Positions 55,144-64,000 of a stretch of DNA of 64,000 bases are shown here, one piece after another. Within the stretch, counting starts at the first letter, position 1. Every line of letters starts with the position of its first letter. A program made the position numbers and the translations under genes. The stretch comes from Onstottus_B sp049273855. Lineage in GTDB: Bacteria; Acidobacteriota; Blastocatellia; UBA7656. The stretch covers positions 1-64,000 of the forward strand of contig JBASRN010000239.1 in assembly GCA_049273855.1 (NCBI GenBank). Reading direction: 5' to 3'. Below the pieces are notes generated by a model. It saw nothing but the letters and a program-made list of their open reading frames with translations. It ran no database searches and was not told where the DNA came from.

Positions 55144-55380
55144 ATGACGGAATGCTTTGGAAATATTTATCCTGACCTAACAAGGGTTGAGTACAACAAG
55201 CAGATCGCTGGAAAGGTCTTCAGTGTTCGCATCAACTCGCATGGACTTGTTCATGAGAGGCCGCGATTCACGGCCGACATGAAGGCCTGGGAAGATTGTC
55301 AAAAATGCGAGCTCTACCAGAGCTGTTTTGACTTTTCCACTGCGAAGCTTGCTATGCGGCAAGCCCTATCCCGCTTCTGA
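55144..55380 (+). CDS. small Cys-containing protein in the ars operon
   Basis: A 78-residue soluble protein, GGGGG about 6 bases before the ATG. It has CFGNIYPDLTRVEYNKQIAG at the start and a C-x2-C-x5-C group (CQKCELYQSC) near the end, which could bind a metal or metalloid. I have seen similar short proteins in planctomycete and acidobacterial loci, but know no function. It lies between the arsC group and ACR3. Confidence 0.65.
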   Translation: MTECFGNIYPDLTRVEYNKQIAGKVFSVRINSHGLVHERPRFTADMKAWEDCQKCELYQSCFDFSTAKLAMRQALSRF

Positions 55381-55447
55381 CTTCAGTCCTTCGGCTCCCA
55401 GGTTGGAGATCACAGCAAAGACCAGATGATGATTGAGGCACATCGAA

Positions 55448-56545
55448 ATGGACAACAGCGTCACTAAGCGGCTGTCGTTCCCGGACCGCTTTCTTACCCT
55501 ATGGATTTTCCTCGCTATGGCTGTCGGGGTGTTGCTTGGTTACCTCGTCCCTGGCGTCGAGTCCTTCGTCAATCGGTTCCAAACCGGGACTACTAACATA
55601 CCTATCGCTGTCGGCCTGATACTGATGATGTACCCGCCCCTAGCGAAGGTCCGATACGAAGAACTGGGTGATGTGTTCCGGGATTGGAAGGTGCTGGGAC
55701 TGTCGCTCTTGCAGAACTGGGTTATCGGCCCAGTGCTTATGTTCTTCCTGGCGATCCTCTTCCTCAATGGCTATCCCGAGTACATGGTGGGCCTGATCAT
55801 GATCGGCCTGGCTCGGTGTATCGCCATGGTGATCGTGTGGAACGATCTTGCTAAGGGGGACACCGAGTACGCGGCTGGCCTGGTTGCCTTCAACAGCATC
55901 TTCCAGGTGCTCTTCTACAGCGTCTATGCGTGGGTGTTCATCACGATCCTGCCACCAATGTTCGGACTTCGAGGCAGCGTCGTAAGAGTGAGCATCGGCC
56001 AGATTGCCGAGAGTGTGTTCATCTACCTTGGAATCCCTTTTATTGCCGGAATGCTGACGCGGTTCATTCTGGTTAAGGCGAAGGGGAAGGATTGGTATCA
56101 CACCAAATTCATCCCGAAGATCAGCCCAGTAACGCTCATCGCGCTGCTGTTCACCATCCTTGTGATGTTCAGCTTGAAGGGGAATCTGATTGTCCAGCTT
56201 CCGATGGACGTTGTGAGGATCGCGATACCGTTGCTGATCTACTTCGTGGTGATGTTCCTGGTCAGCTTCTACATGGGAAGAAAGGTCGGAGCGGACTACT
56301 CAAAGACGGCTACGCTTTCATTCACCGCCGCTAGCAACAATTTCGAGTTGTCCATTGCCGTGGCGGTAGCTGTTTTCGGGATTAACTCCGGCGTGGCCTT
56401 TGCTGCCGTCATTGGCCCGCTAGTCGAAGTGCCGGTGCTGAACGGGCTTGTAACTGTGTCTCTCTATTTTCAGCGCTGGTTTTTTGCGGGCGAATGCGAG
56501 GGCTCCACCGGACGTGCGGGAAGGGATGCCCCCAGCTATCCTTAG
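55448..56545 (+). CDS. acr3: arsenite efflux transporter ACR3
   Basis: A 365-residue membrane protein with about ten helices that exports arsenite. ACR3 hallmarks: GLARCIAMVIVWNDLAKGD with the essential Cys, and SFTAASNNFELSIAVAVAVF, GVAFAAVIGPLVEVPVL. ATG 55448 is preferred to an upstream TTG. After RWFF the last residues (GECEGSTGRAGRDAPSYP) do not look like the family, so the 3' end may have been altered. It completes the locus arsR, arsC, ACR3. Confidence 0.92.
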   Translation: MDNSVTKRLSFPDRFLTLWIFLAMAVGVLLGYLVPGVESFVNRFQTGTTNIPIAVGLILMMYPPLAKVRYEELGDVFRDWKVLGLSLLQNWVIGPVLMFFLAILFLNGYPEYMVGLIMIGLARCIAMVIVWNDLAKGDTEYAAGLVAFNSIFQVLFYSVYAWVFITILPPMFGLRGSVVRVSIGQIAESVFIYLGIPFIAGMLTRFILVKAKGKDWYHTKFIPKISPVTLIALLFTILVMFSLKGNLIVQLPMDVVRIAIPLLIYFVVMFLVSFYMGRKVGADYSKTATLSFTAASNNFELSIAVAVAVFGINSGVAFAAVIGPLVEVPVLNGLVTVSLYFQRWFFAGECEGSTGRAGRDAPSYP

Positions 56546-56934
56546 GCGTTCTCGTCTCGGGCTCAAGGTCTACAGTATAAAGATCAAGAGAAGCGATCTC
56601 TCCAATCTAGTAGAGAAGCGAGATAGCCGCTAGGAAGGACCTCTGAGCGAGATCAGATTGTTTTAATGCTGGAAGGCTGCCGAACAGATAGGAGATAAGC
56701 CTCACATCGCTTTAGCTCTTTGGCAGATTGGAGAACTCTACAACTCAGACGGTTAGGTCGAATAAGGTGATTTCCAATGGCACATCGCCTGTTGGACCGA
56801 TGACGCCGATAGCCAACTGGAGGTTTCCCTTTTGTGCTCGCCAAAAGTGATTCGTCTGTATATCGGACCGGGATCGCGACACCTGAAGTGTCGGATCCCG
56901 GCTGAACTGATTCAATCACCTGCGCTAAAAATTA
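56546..56934. other. intergenic spacer
   Basis: Between converging genes. No gene or clear structure is seen in about 390 bases. Confidence 0.4.
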
Positions 56935-57994
56935 GAGGTACCCCGGTTCTTCTTCCAGATATTGTCAACCGGCGACTCATCGAACAGGTTGAAAGTTAGA
57001 CAAGGCGCCAGTCCTGAGAGGTTATTGTCGATCGCGTCGTTCTTGAGGACGACGTTATCCTGCGCAGCCCCCATGATGCATACGCCGCAGCGCTGGTTTC
57101 TTGCACACGGTTCTTGAGCACTAGATTGCCCGTAATCGGGACCGTGCCCGCAGGCCGGGCGATGCTGATCCCCCGTCCAAAGTTTCGGAGGATTTTGTTT
57201 GACCGCATCTCGTTGTCATTGGTAAAAGCACCAGTTACCAGGACGCCGCGTCCGCCCATATCGGCCGTGAGTAGCGCTCCGTTCTCGAAGATTCGGTTTT
57301 CCCGCAGAACGTTCTCAGTACTGCCTACGCGGAGTTGGATTCCGCCAGCGCCGTTGTTATGAACGGAATTCTGGCTCACGTCGCTTGACTGCGCGGTGAC
57401 AAGGTCGATGCCAACTGCCTGATCAAGAGCTCCCACAGCGCCGGGCCACTTGTTGTTATCGTGGACGTCGTTGCCGATGATCCGCGCTCTCGCAGCGAAT
57501 TGCACCACGATACCGCGTTGGAAGTCTCTTACCTCAAAACCCGAAACTTCGACGTCCGCCACCGGCTGGGCGGCGGTGCCAAGAATTTGGATTCCGCTTC
57601 CGGTCAGGCCGGCGCCGTCTATCACCGCGCCTTCGCTCGAACGTAGCCGTAGACCGGAAGTAGAGATCACGACATTCTCGTTATAGTTGCCTGCTGCAAC
57701 TTTAATCGTGTCGCCGGTGCTTGCGGCGTTCACCGCAGCCTGAATGGTGGCGAAGTCCCTGGGCACCTTGAGCACATTCGCTTGCGCTGAGAAATCATCT
57801 TCTTCCGTGAAAACATTCCGACCAATCCGTGATGGAGCTGTGTATGTAGCTTCCGGAGAGTCAATCGCGGTGAAGGTCGGATCTGAAGCGGCTCCAACGC
57901 CGACCGCCATAATCAAATTGAATGTAACTAGCCCGTATATGACTAGTACAGCAACACTCAGCTTACATGTTGTTCTGCTTTTGATGGGTTTCAT
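56935..57994 (-). pseudogene. secreted right-handed beta-helix (NosD/pectate-lyase-like) protein, frameshifted near the end
   Basis: An exported protein (signal AVLVIYGLVTFNLIMAVGVG). Repeats such as DFATIQAAVNAASTGDTIKV, GSGIQILGTAAQ, VSQNSVHNNGAGGIQLRVGS and NKILRNFGRGISIARP build a parallel beta-helix. In the annotated frame the last 25 residues are basic nonsense ending at 56996. A shift near 57080 restores CIMGAAQDNVVLKNDAIDNN, LSGLAPCLTFNLFDESPVDN, IWKKNRGTSNF and a stop at 56935. So a small indel (natural or a sequencing error) has broken an otherwise intact gene. Carbohydrate binding or cleavage is only a family-level guess. Confidence 0.75.
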
Positions 57995-58161
57995 GGTTGA
58001 AGTCTTCTTTCCATTAGCCGCATAATTTCGTCCGCGAGGCCGCGAGGGCTACAATAAGCAGCCCATGGGGCGGCGTTCGGAACCTCTACCGGCTCGTCAC
58101 CGGCCCTATATCGTTATGCGAAAATCAGCGGCAAGAGGGGGCCATCCGCGATGGGGATACA

Positions 58162-58538
58162 ATGACAGCGGATTCCACAAAAAGCGTAACTGACCTGCTT
58201 GTGGACTGGGACAATGGCAAGCAGGGGGCGCTGGATAGTCTGATTCCGCTCGTTTATGGCCAGCTGCATCGGCTGGCCAGTCGCTATCTGCGTCGGGAGC
58301 GGCCTGATCAAATACGCTGCAGACGACGGCCCTGGTTCACGAGGCGTACCTAAAGCTGGTGGATCAGAGGCACGCGAACTCGGAGAGCCGTGTGCAGTTT
58401 TTCGCCGTGGCCTCTCAGGTAATGCGTCACATCCTCGTAGACTACGCTCGGAATCACAACGCGGCTAAGCGAGGAGGCGATTACGTGAGAATATCGCTCG
58501 ACGACGCTTTGATCGTGTCAAAGGAGAAGAGCGGCTGA
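58162..58538 (+). pseudogene. broken ECF sigma-factor gene
   Basis: From ATG 58162: SVTDLLVDWDNGKQGALDSL, IPLVYGQLHRLASRYLRRER, the start of an acidobacterial-type ECF sigma factor. A frameshift near 58310 leads to TLQTTALVHEAYLKLVDQRH, VQFFAVASQVMRHILVDYAR in another frame, then SLDDALIVSKEKSG and a stop at 58538. Region 4 is missing. The gene therefore has a frameshift and a lost 3' half. Confidence 0.75.
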
Positions 58539-58640
58539 CCGGAGAGCTACATGTGCGGGAGATAGAACGCCGGTCGGGTTTGGCCGATGCAACATTTCGC
58601 GAGAGACTCAAGCGCCTTCCGCGACTCGGAGTGGTCGCGC
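58534..58640 (+). pseudogene. helix-turn-helix fragment
   Basis: The frame LTGELHVREIERRSGLADAT, FRERLKRLPRLGVV looks like the DNA-binding part of a small winged-helix regulator, without start or continuation. It directly abuts the broken sigma gene, so two gene remnants are fused here. Confidence 0.45.
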
Positions 58641-58664
58641 GATGGGCCGGTAACGATGGCTGGG

Positions 58665-59345
58665 CTATCCAAGGAACTTGTAGCCAATGCGATGTACGGT
58701 GATGATATGATGCGGTTCCGACGGGTTATCCTCAATCTTTTGACGCAGACGGGCAATGTGGTTGTCTACCGTACGCGTGAGCGGAAAGTTGTTGTAGCCC
58801 CATACCTCGTCAAGCAACTGGTCGCGCGTGACAGTCTCGCCACGATGTTGAACAAAGTACTTGAGCATTCCGAATTCGCGCGGTGAAAGCTCAAGCGCGT
58901 GTCCTCGCTTCTGCGCTTGATGCCTCCCAAAGTGCAGCTCGACATCGCCGAACCGATAGATATCAGGCTCAGCCTCTTCTCTTGATGCGCGGCGAAGAAT
59001 CGCCCGCACACGCGCGAGAAGTTCACGGATGCTGAATGGCTTAGTTACGTAGTCGTCCGCGCCGATTTCCAGGCCGAGCACCTTGTCAATTTCTTGACCA
59101 CGCGCTGTCAGCATTATGACTGGTGTATTCACCCCTCCCGTGCGCAAGCGTCGGCAGACATCCAATCCACTTAGCTTGGGCAGCATTATGTCGAGTAGGA
59201 TCAGGTCGTGGCTGTCATTCAATGCACAGGTTAACCCTGTCTCGCCATCGCTCGCCGCCGCTACCTCGAAACCTTCCCACTCAAGATTCTTGCGGAGCCC
59301 GAGGACCATATCCTGTTCGTCTTCAATGATGAGGATTTTCTGCAA
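58665..59345 (-). CDS. OmpR-family response regulator
   Basis: A 226-residue regulator: receiver with acidic pair in IIEDEQDMVLG, phospho-acceptor Asp52 in LILLDIMLPKLSG, Lys in YVTKPFSIREL, then an OmpR winged helix (LSPREFGMLKYFVQHRGETV, VDNHIARLRQKIEDNP). TTG 59345 is the start, since AGGAGG lies 8 bases upstream; the coding region overlaps the kinase gene by 23 bases. Partner is the histidine kinase at 59323. Confidence 0.92.
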   Translation of the reverse strand: MQKILIIEDEQDMVLGLRKNLEWEGFEVAAASDGETGLTCALNDSHDLILLDIMLPKLSGLDVCRRLRTGGVNTPVIMLTARGQEIDKVLGLEIGADDYVTKPFSIRELLARVRAILRRASREEAEPDIYRFGDVELHFGRHQAQKRGHALELSPREFGMLKYFVQHRGETVTRDQLLDEVWGYNNFPLTRTVDNHIARLRQKIEDNPSEPHHIITVHRIGYKFLG

Positions 59346-61083
59346 TGCTATATCCTCCTGGCCTGGTCGCATCGGGCCTGAGTGACTCTGTTACAGGCGC
59401 CTCTTCCGATTTTGCAACCGGCAGAAGTATCGTGAACCGGCTGCCCTTGCCCGGAACGCTATCGACCAGGATCTCTCCGTGATGGGCTTCGACGATATGC
59501 CTGACAATTGCCAGTCCAAGTCCGCTGCCTTTGGTATCGTGAACAGTTCTAGTGCTGATGCGGTAGAACTTCTCGAAGATTTTCCGATGCTCTGATCTCG
59601 GAATACCGACGCCGGAATCGGCGATTTCGACCGCAAGCTTCTCTCCGCGCTGCTCTACCTGCACTTCAATTCGTTTGACGTCGGTAGAATACTTGATTGC
59701 ATTGTTGAGCAGGTTTAGGACTGCCTGGGTCATCGCTTCGCGATCGATGAGTACCGGCGCCAGGTCAGATTGAATCTCTGTGGTTACGTCGAAACCAGCG
59801 CTCTTCAACTGATACTCATAGCTCTGGAGGGCTTCCTCGATCACTTCGCTGAGATTCGTTTTGACGAACTGATATTTCCTTCGACCTGCCTCGATTCGAG
59901 AAAAGTCGAGAATGTTGTTGATGAGCTGAGTGAGACGATTGCTTTCCCGATTGATGATGCGGCCGTAATCCCGCATCTCTTCGTCACTGCTTACGCGTCC
60001 CATCTCCAGCGTCTCGGCAAAAAGCCGGATAAGTGCAAGGGGTGTTTTGAGCTCGTGTGAGACGTTGGAGACAAAAGTCTCTTTGGCCTCCACCAGTTTA
60101 AGCTCGCGCCGAGTTGCGCGCAGTGCGATCGCGAGACCGAGAACTAGCAGAGCAAGACCGAGAACAATGAACAGCAGATTCTGCCGGAACTGATTGCGCG
60201 CGAGCGCGGCAACTGTTGTGTCCGGATAACCTATGCCGAGTTGCCACTGACGGAAGACCGGACTGAAAGGCAGGATGATTTCACTGGACCTAGATCCTTT
60301 CCGGCTAGTATAGATCTCGCTGGCGCCTTCATCCCGAACACTGATGACCGGCGTCGTATTGTATCGGCCGGCATCAACACTCTGAAGCACATCCCCAATT
60401 GTTTGCGGAAGCAGACGCTCTCTTATGAAACTGTTTCTGAGGGTGATGCCTTTGAAGCCCATCTGGCCCTGGCCATCGGATCTTACAAGGGGTAAGAGGA
60501 CAAAGAACTGTGCGGTATCGCCGCTATCAGGAAAGAGCGCACAGGAAGACTGCTCAAAAAGCGCGACCTGTGTAATCTGTGCTGAAGACTGCAACAGCGA
60601 GGCGTTGTTATAAGTGTCAATCGCCGTCCGCGCTTCGGCGCTCGTTTTGAACTCATCGTGCATAACTCGATGAACGCCGGCATCGGATGCAAATATGGCG
60701 AACTGTCTCTTCCGGCAAGGACAATGGACCACTACGAATGCCAGATCAATTTCGGGATGTGATTGCTTGATGCCGATCAGGCGGAGTTCGATGTCGGCAA
60801 GTTTCTCCTGTTCTGCCGCAGCCGCTTCAATATGGCCGAGGGATTCAGCCGCAATAGCTTCTAGCCTTTCCTTCGTTCCCCGTGAGACGCCCTCCAGTGT
60901 TTGGCGCAGATTGTCCTGAACTACAACTCGAGTCTTGCTCTCCAGGTCAGTGAGTGAGCGATATTGAACAACTGAGAAGAGCAGTGCGGGCAGTAGAACG
61001 GCGAGAATGGCTAGAACGATCAAGCCGTTGCGGTGCGATGAATTGGCCCGAGCCCAAGCGATCATTGCCCGCACATTATACAT
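59323..61083 (-). CDS. membrane sensor histidine kinase
   Basis: A 586-residue kinase. Helix 1 is about residues 20-40 (LIVLAILAVLLPALLFSVVQ); residues 41-300 form an external sensor with a Cys-Pro-Cys pair (HCPCRKRQFAIFASDAG); helix 2 is about 302-321. The HisKA box has His343 (SNVSHELKTPLALIR), followed by the N box (LLNNAIKYST), G1 (DSGVGIP) and G2 (GSGLGLAIVRHIVEAH). Start may be 61083 or ATG 61065. Paired with the overlapping regulator gene. The signal is unknown; no target operon is evident nearby. Confidence 0.92.
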   Translation of the reverse strand: MYNVRAMIAWARANSSHRNGLIVLAILAVLLPALLFSVVQYRSLTDLESKTRVVVQDNLRQTLEGVSRGTKERLEAIAAESLGHIEAAAAEQEKLADIELRLIGIKQSHPEIDLAFVVVHCPCRKRQFAIFASDAGVHRVMHDEFKTSAEARTAIDTYNNASLLQSSAQITQVALFEQSSCALFPDSGDTAQFFVLLPLVRSDGQGQMGFKGITLRNSFIRERLLPQTIGDVLQSVDAGRYNTTPVISVRDEGASEIYTSRKGSRSSEIILPFSPVFRQWQLGIGYPDTTVAALARNQFRQNLLFIVLGLALLVLGLAIALRATRRELKLVEAKETFVSNVSHELKTPLALIRLFAETLEMGRVSSDEEMRDYGRIINRESNRLTQLINNILDFSRIEAGRRKYQFVKTNLSEVIEEALQSYEYQLKSAGFDVTTEIQSDLAPVLIDREAMTQAVLNLLNNAIKYSTDVKRIEVQVEQRGEKLAVEIADSGVGIPRSEHRKIFEKFYRISTRTVHDTKGSGLGLAIVRHIVEAHHGEILVDSVPGKGSRFTILLPVAKSEEAPVTESLRPDATRPGGYSIAENPHH

Positions 61084-61258
61084 CTGAATCTAATCCGATT
61101 GCGGGCAGCTTGCTCAAGCTGCTTGTAAGAAGTTGTCCCAGGGTCACAGACACTTCGAGACAATTTCTTGCACCATGATGGGGACTTCTTCTGCCTAACC
61201 AAATAAGATCGTCGCAGCCTGCAGAAATCACTGAGGTTCACATGGGAAAGGAAGGATG

Positions 61259-62425
61259 ATGCATAAGCACATTAAGCCAGTCGGGGTCGCGTGGCTGATG
61301 ATCGTATTCGCAGTCGCGTCGACCGTCTTTTCGGCGCAAATTCAGGAGCCAAACCCGGGAAATCTAGTAACTTCCACAGCCGAAGGAAGGGTATTATGGC
61401 ATTACAACACACACGGCTGAGTCTACGCATCACCCACGGTCGTGGGAGATGTAGTGTTCATCGGGTCATGTGTTGGAACGTTCTTTGCGCTCGATCGAAA
61501 GAACGGGCAGGTGCGTTGGAGCTATAATATTAGTCGAGATGGTGATCAGACCCAATTTCACGGCAATCCGCTCGTGGTCGCTGATCAGATCATTACCGGA
61601 ACTGACGGTTCGGGAATCGGGCATGTGTATAGCTTTGACATAGCCACGGGCAAAGTGCGTTGGAAATATCCGATCACGAAGGGAGTTCCCAACGGTATGG
61701 GTTTACCTGGGGACATTGTGAGATTGGGTGATAACGTATTCGGCGCTACGTTTGGGGATGAATTGGTTTCGTTGGATGTAAAGAGCGGCAAAGTCAATTG
61801 GACTCTCGCAAGCGGTTACGATGGCAAGGCATTCAGATGGTCACAATCCCCGGCTGTTGCGGCGGACATGATCTTCTTTGGCGGAATCAACGGCACGGTT
61901 TACGGTCTTCATAACCAATCGGGGCAGATCATTTGGAAGCGGGATCTGGGGTCACGCGTCTCGACAAACCTGACGACCGCCGGCAATGATCTTTACGTGG
62001 GAACGGCTGATGGATTCATCCGCCGTCTATATGCAAAGACTGGCGAAATCACCGCCGAGATCAAACTGGAGACTACGCCGGTTGGATGGCCGACCGTGAC
62101 CGGAGGATCTTTACTGGTTTTTCTGAACCGAGGCGGCGGCGCAGGCGGAGCGCAAAGTCTTCTCAGCATCGACCGATCACTGAAGAAGATCGAATGGCGG
62201 CAGCCGGCCTCAAGCAGTTGGAGTGTCACTCGGCCGTTTCTTTGGCGCTCGACTGTTCTTGCGGGGAATGAAGAGGGCGAGGTTAGAGCGTTTCGGTTGA
62301 GCGACGGCGTGGAGCAGTGGACAATCAAACTCAAGGGGACGATTCGTTCCTTTGGGAGTGACGATAAGGTCCTTTACATCGGGACACTGACAGGCATGGT
62401 CACTGCTTACCAGCCGAGCAAGTGA
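61259..62425 (+). pseudogene. PQQ-type beta-propeller (BamB-like) protein with in-frame TGA
   Basis: The ATG pair at 61256/61259 after GGAAAGGAAGG opens an exported protein (VAWLMIVFAVASTVFSAQ). A TGA at 61418-61420 follows LWHYNTHG, and the same frame continues at once with VYASPTVVGDVVFIGSCVG and repeated propeller blades (FFALDRKNGQVRWSYN, VYSFDIATGKVRWKYP, VYGLHNQSGQIIWKRD, VRAFRLSDGVEQWTIK) to 62425. Everything else is intact, so one base change separates it from a full gene of 388 codons. It may be a recent pseudogene or a sequence error. Confidence 0.78.
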
Positions 62426-62526
62426 CGCACCAGTCCTGGAAGATAAACTTGGGCACACCTGTGAAGATGTTTACGACTATAATGGCCGGAAGCCGGTCTC
62501 CTAAGTCATAAGGAAGGGAGCAAGCG

Positions 62527-63132
62527 ATGCAAACACGAAATTGGATCAACCTAATCGCTCTCATGCTCGTCGGTTGTTTAGGCGTCATCATCGGCTGGCA
62601 TATCAACCCGCAATCTATTTGGGCGCAGTCCACCGCGATAATGACTGATAAGGACAATCCGGAGCTATTGCGTCTGTACCAGGAAGATCAGGGGGATCGC
62701 GCGTCGAGGGATGGCAAGCCCATCGACTGGAACGTCGTTGAACCGAGGGACAAGATGCGAGAAAAACGCGTCAAGGAGCTCTACGCGAACAACCAGCTGC
62801 GCACCGGTGCGGATTATTACCACGCCGCTATGGTCCTACAGCATGCAGGAGCGCCAGAGGATTACTTGCTCGCGCACGAGTTCTGCGTCGTCGCGATAAG
62901 CAAGGGCGATGAGCGAGCGAAGTGGCTGGCCGCCTCCACCGAAGACAGGTTCTTGATGGAGATTGGCCGGCCGCAACGTTTCGCGACGCAGTTTCGCTCA
63001 GTGGGAAGCTCTCCCATGCGTCTTTACCAAACCGACGACGTAGTAACAGATGAACTTCGGCGGGCGCTTAACGTTCCGACTCTAGCTCAAGCAAAGGAGA
63101 GAGAGGCTAGAATGAATTCGAAGAAGAACTAG
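62527..63132 (+). CDS. exported DUF6624-like protein
   Basis: A 201-residue protein with one N-terminal membrane or signal helix (LIALMLVGCLGVIIGWHI). The body carries NPELLRLYQEDQGDRASRDG, DWNVVEPRDKMREKRVKELY, RTGADYYHAAMVLQHAGAPE and AKWLAASTEDRFLMEIGRPQ, a pattern I associate with the DUF6624 family of unknown function. GGGAGC lies before the ATG. Stands alone after the propeller gene. Confidence 0.7.
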   Translation: MQTRNWINLIALMLVGCLGVIIGWHINPQSIWAQSTAIMTDKDNPELLRLYQEDQGDRASRDGKPIDWNVVEPRDKMREKRVKELYANNQLRTGADYYHAAMVLQHAGAPEDYLLAHEFCVVAISKGDERAKWLAASTEDRFLMEIGRPQRFATQFRSVGSSPMRLYQTDDVVTDELRRALNVPTLAQAKEREARMNSKKN

Positions 63133-63493
63133 AACCACCGCTCAGCAAGAGTCAATTCGCCGGCCCGCGACCCGCTTTCGGGGTTTTGCGAGAGTCCTTC
63201 CGCGCAAGGGACATCTCATCGAGCAAATCCACCCACGATGCCTGTTCACCAGACGGATCGAATAGCGAAGTTTTAGACTGTTGCAGTGGCTTTTCAGAAT
63301 TGCAAGGAAATGAGGGTCGGTCTCGCAGCGCAACATCAAACGGGCAAGTTTGCAAGTATCCCCCACTCTAAAGTAGCCCGAGGGCAGCCTCAAAAACTTG
63401 GAAGAGCGCCTGCCCCGATGGTTAACAGCTAAAACGTGCGAGCCATTTGTTTAATATAGAAACGAGACCTCCGAGACAATTAAGGAGAAGCGA
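63133..63493. other. spacer without a recognised gene
   Basis: The minus strand has open frames of 60-80 codons but none has a ribosome site or family resemblance. Confidence 0.35.
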
Positions 63494-63902
63494 ATGCTTA
63501 TCAGAAAGATCCTTGCCGTGGTGTTGTTGCTGCCTTCATTTGTGATCGCCCAAACCGCTAAGTAAGACGTATGGGAACCGTTCAAGTAGTTTGTCGGAAA
63601 TTGGGAAGGAACAGGCAGGGCAACCTGGCGTGTCGAAAATGCAGCGTGAGTACAAGTTTGTGCTCAATGGCAAGTTTCTTCATGTTCAAAATCGCTCAGT
63701 GTACGAACCTCAAGCAAAGAACCCTAAAGGAGAGGTCCACGAAGACTGGGACTGTTTAGCTTTGATCAAAGCAGAAAACAGTTCGTGCTTCGGCAGTTCC
63801 ATGTCGAAGCCTTCGTCAGCCAGTCAGCAAGTCTGGAGTATCGCGCAAAGAAACCGAATCCACAGACGGCGTTGTGGGGAGCTCGTAGCTTAAAAAGATA
63901 AA
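63494..63902 (+). pseudogene. decayed DUF1579-like secreted protein
   Basis: ATG 63494 after AAGGAG opens a signal peptide (RKILAVVLLLPSFVIAQTA), then TAA, then DVWEPFK, TAG, FVGNWEGTG in one frame; a shift gives QREYKFVLNGKFLHVQNRSV, YEPQAKNPKGEVHEDW, and a further shift gives FSFDQSRKQFVLRQFHVEAF. Together these restore a lipocalin-like DUF1579 protein with two stops and two frameshifts. Confidence 0.68.
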
Positions 63903-64000
63903 CGGCGAAAACTGGTCAGCGTGAAAGCCTCTAGTTGCGGAGGGCTTCCAAAAATTCACCTCTTCGATACCTTGCTGGTTTCGCAGAAGGTCATACCACC

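Noticed and set aside
61418..61420. TGA as a selenocysteine codon
   Set aside because: The position precedes a propeller blade, not a redox site, the propeller family is not known to contain selenocysteine, and no obvious stem-loop follows.

Overview
The window looks like a chromosomal piece of an acidobacterium, probably near the Blastocatellia. This is inferred from a very large Oar-like TonB-dependent receptor, an alternative complex III, CarD and RRM proteins, many Crp-type regulators and many decaying pseudogenes. No rRNA, tRNA, CRISPR array or intact transposon was seen.

Layout. 1-1370: 5' part of recG (minus strand). 1.8-15.5 kb: two secreted peptidases (C25 and M64), a coiled-coil protein, the TonB receptor, and a cell-wall recycling pair made of an AmiE-NamZ fusion and a sodium symporter. 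15.7-27.6 kb: a stress-type island with three Crp/Fnr paralogues, two tiny MLWTI membrane proteins, a GlsB/YeaQ protein, two Gln-rich secreted paralogues, CarD, a lone receiver domain, an RRM protein and several small proteins. Eight promoters in this island share a 16-bp palindrome (consensus TGTCCAATATTGGACA) placed 29.5-30.5 bp from a -10 hexamer. This is the architecture of a class II Crp-activated promoter, and it defines a local regulon. One of the eight promoters faces no ORF.

27.6-46.1 kb: one long minus-strand operon for nitrate respiration, in the order Rrf2 regulator, dihaem cytochrome c, narG, narH, an inactive-looking M1-like protein, narJ, narI, actA, actB, actC, actD, actE and an actF-narK fusion. 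It joins a membrane nitrate reductase, alternative complex III and a nitrate transporter in one unit. Palindromic repeats of several families sit in its spacers, and one lies in frame inside narG. Divergent from it, 46.3-50.0 kb carries a Cys-rich PAS-LuxR regulator, an alginate-export-type porin and two hemerythrins.

50.2-56.5 kb: an ECF sigma factor with a small membrane partner, a fluoride riboswitch with crcB, a DUF190-alkaline phosphatase chimera, and an arsenic locus (arsR, arsC, small proteins, ACR3) beside a MerR/arsC rearrangement scar. 56.9-64 kb: a frameshifted beta-helix protein, a broken ECF sigma gene, an OmpR-type two-component system, a PQQ-type propeller gene with an in-frame stop, a DUF6624-like protein and a decayed DUF1579-like gene.

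All positions were read by hand from the sequence. Family names rest on motif recognition, not on database searches.
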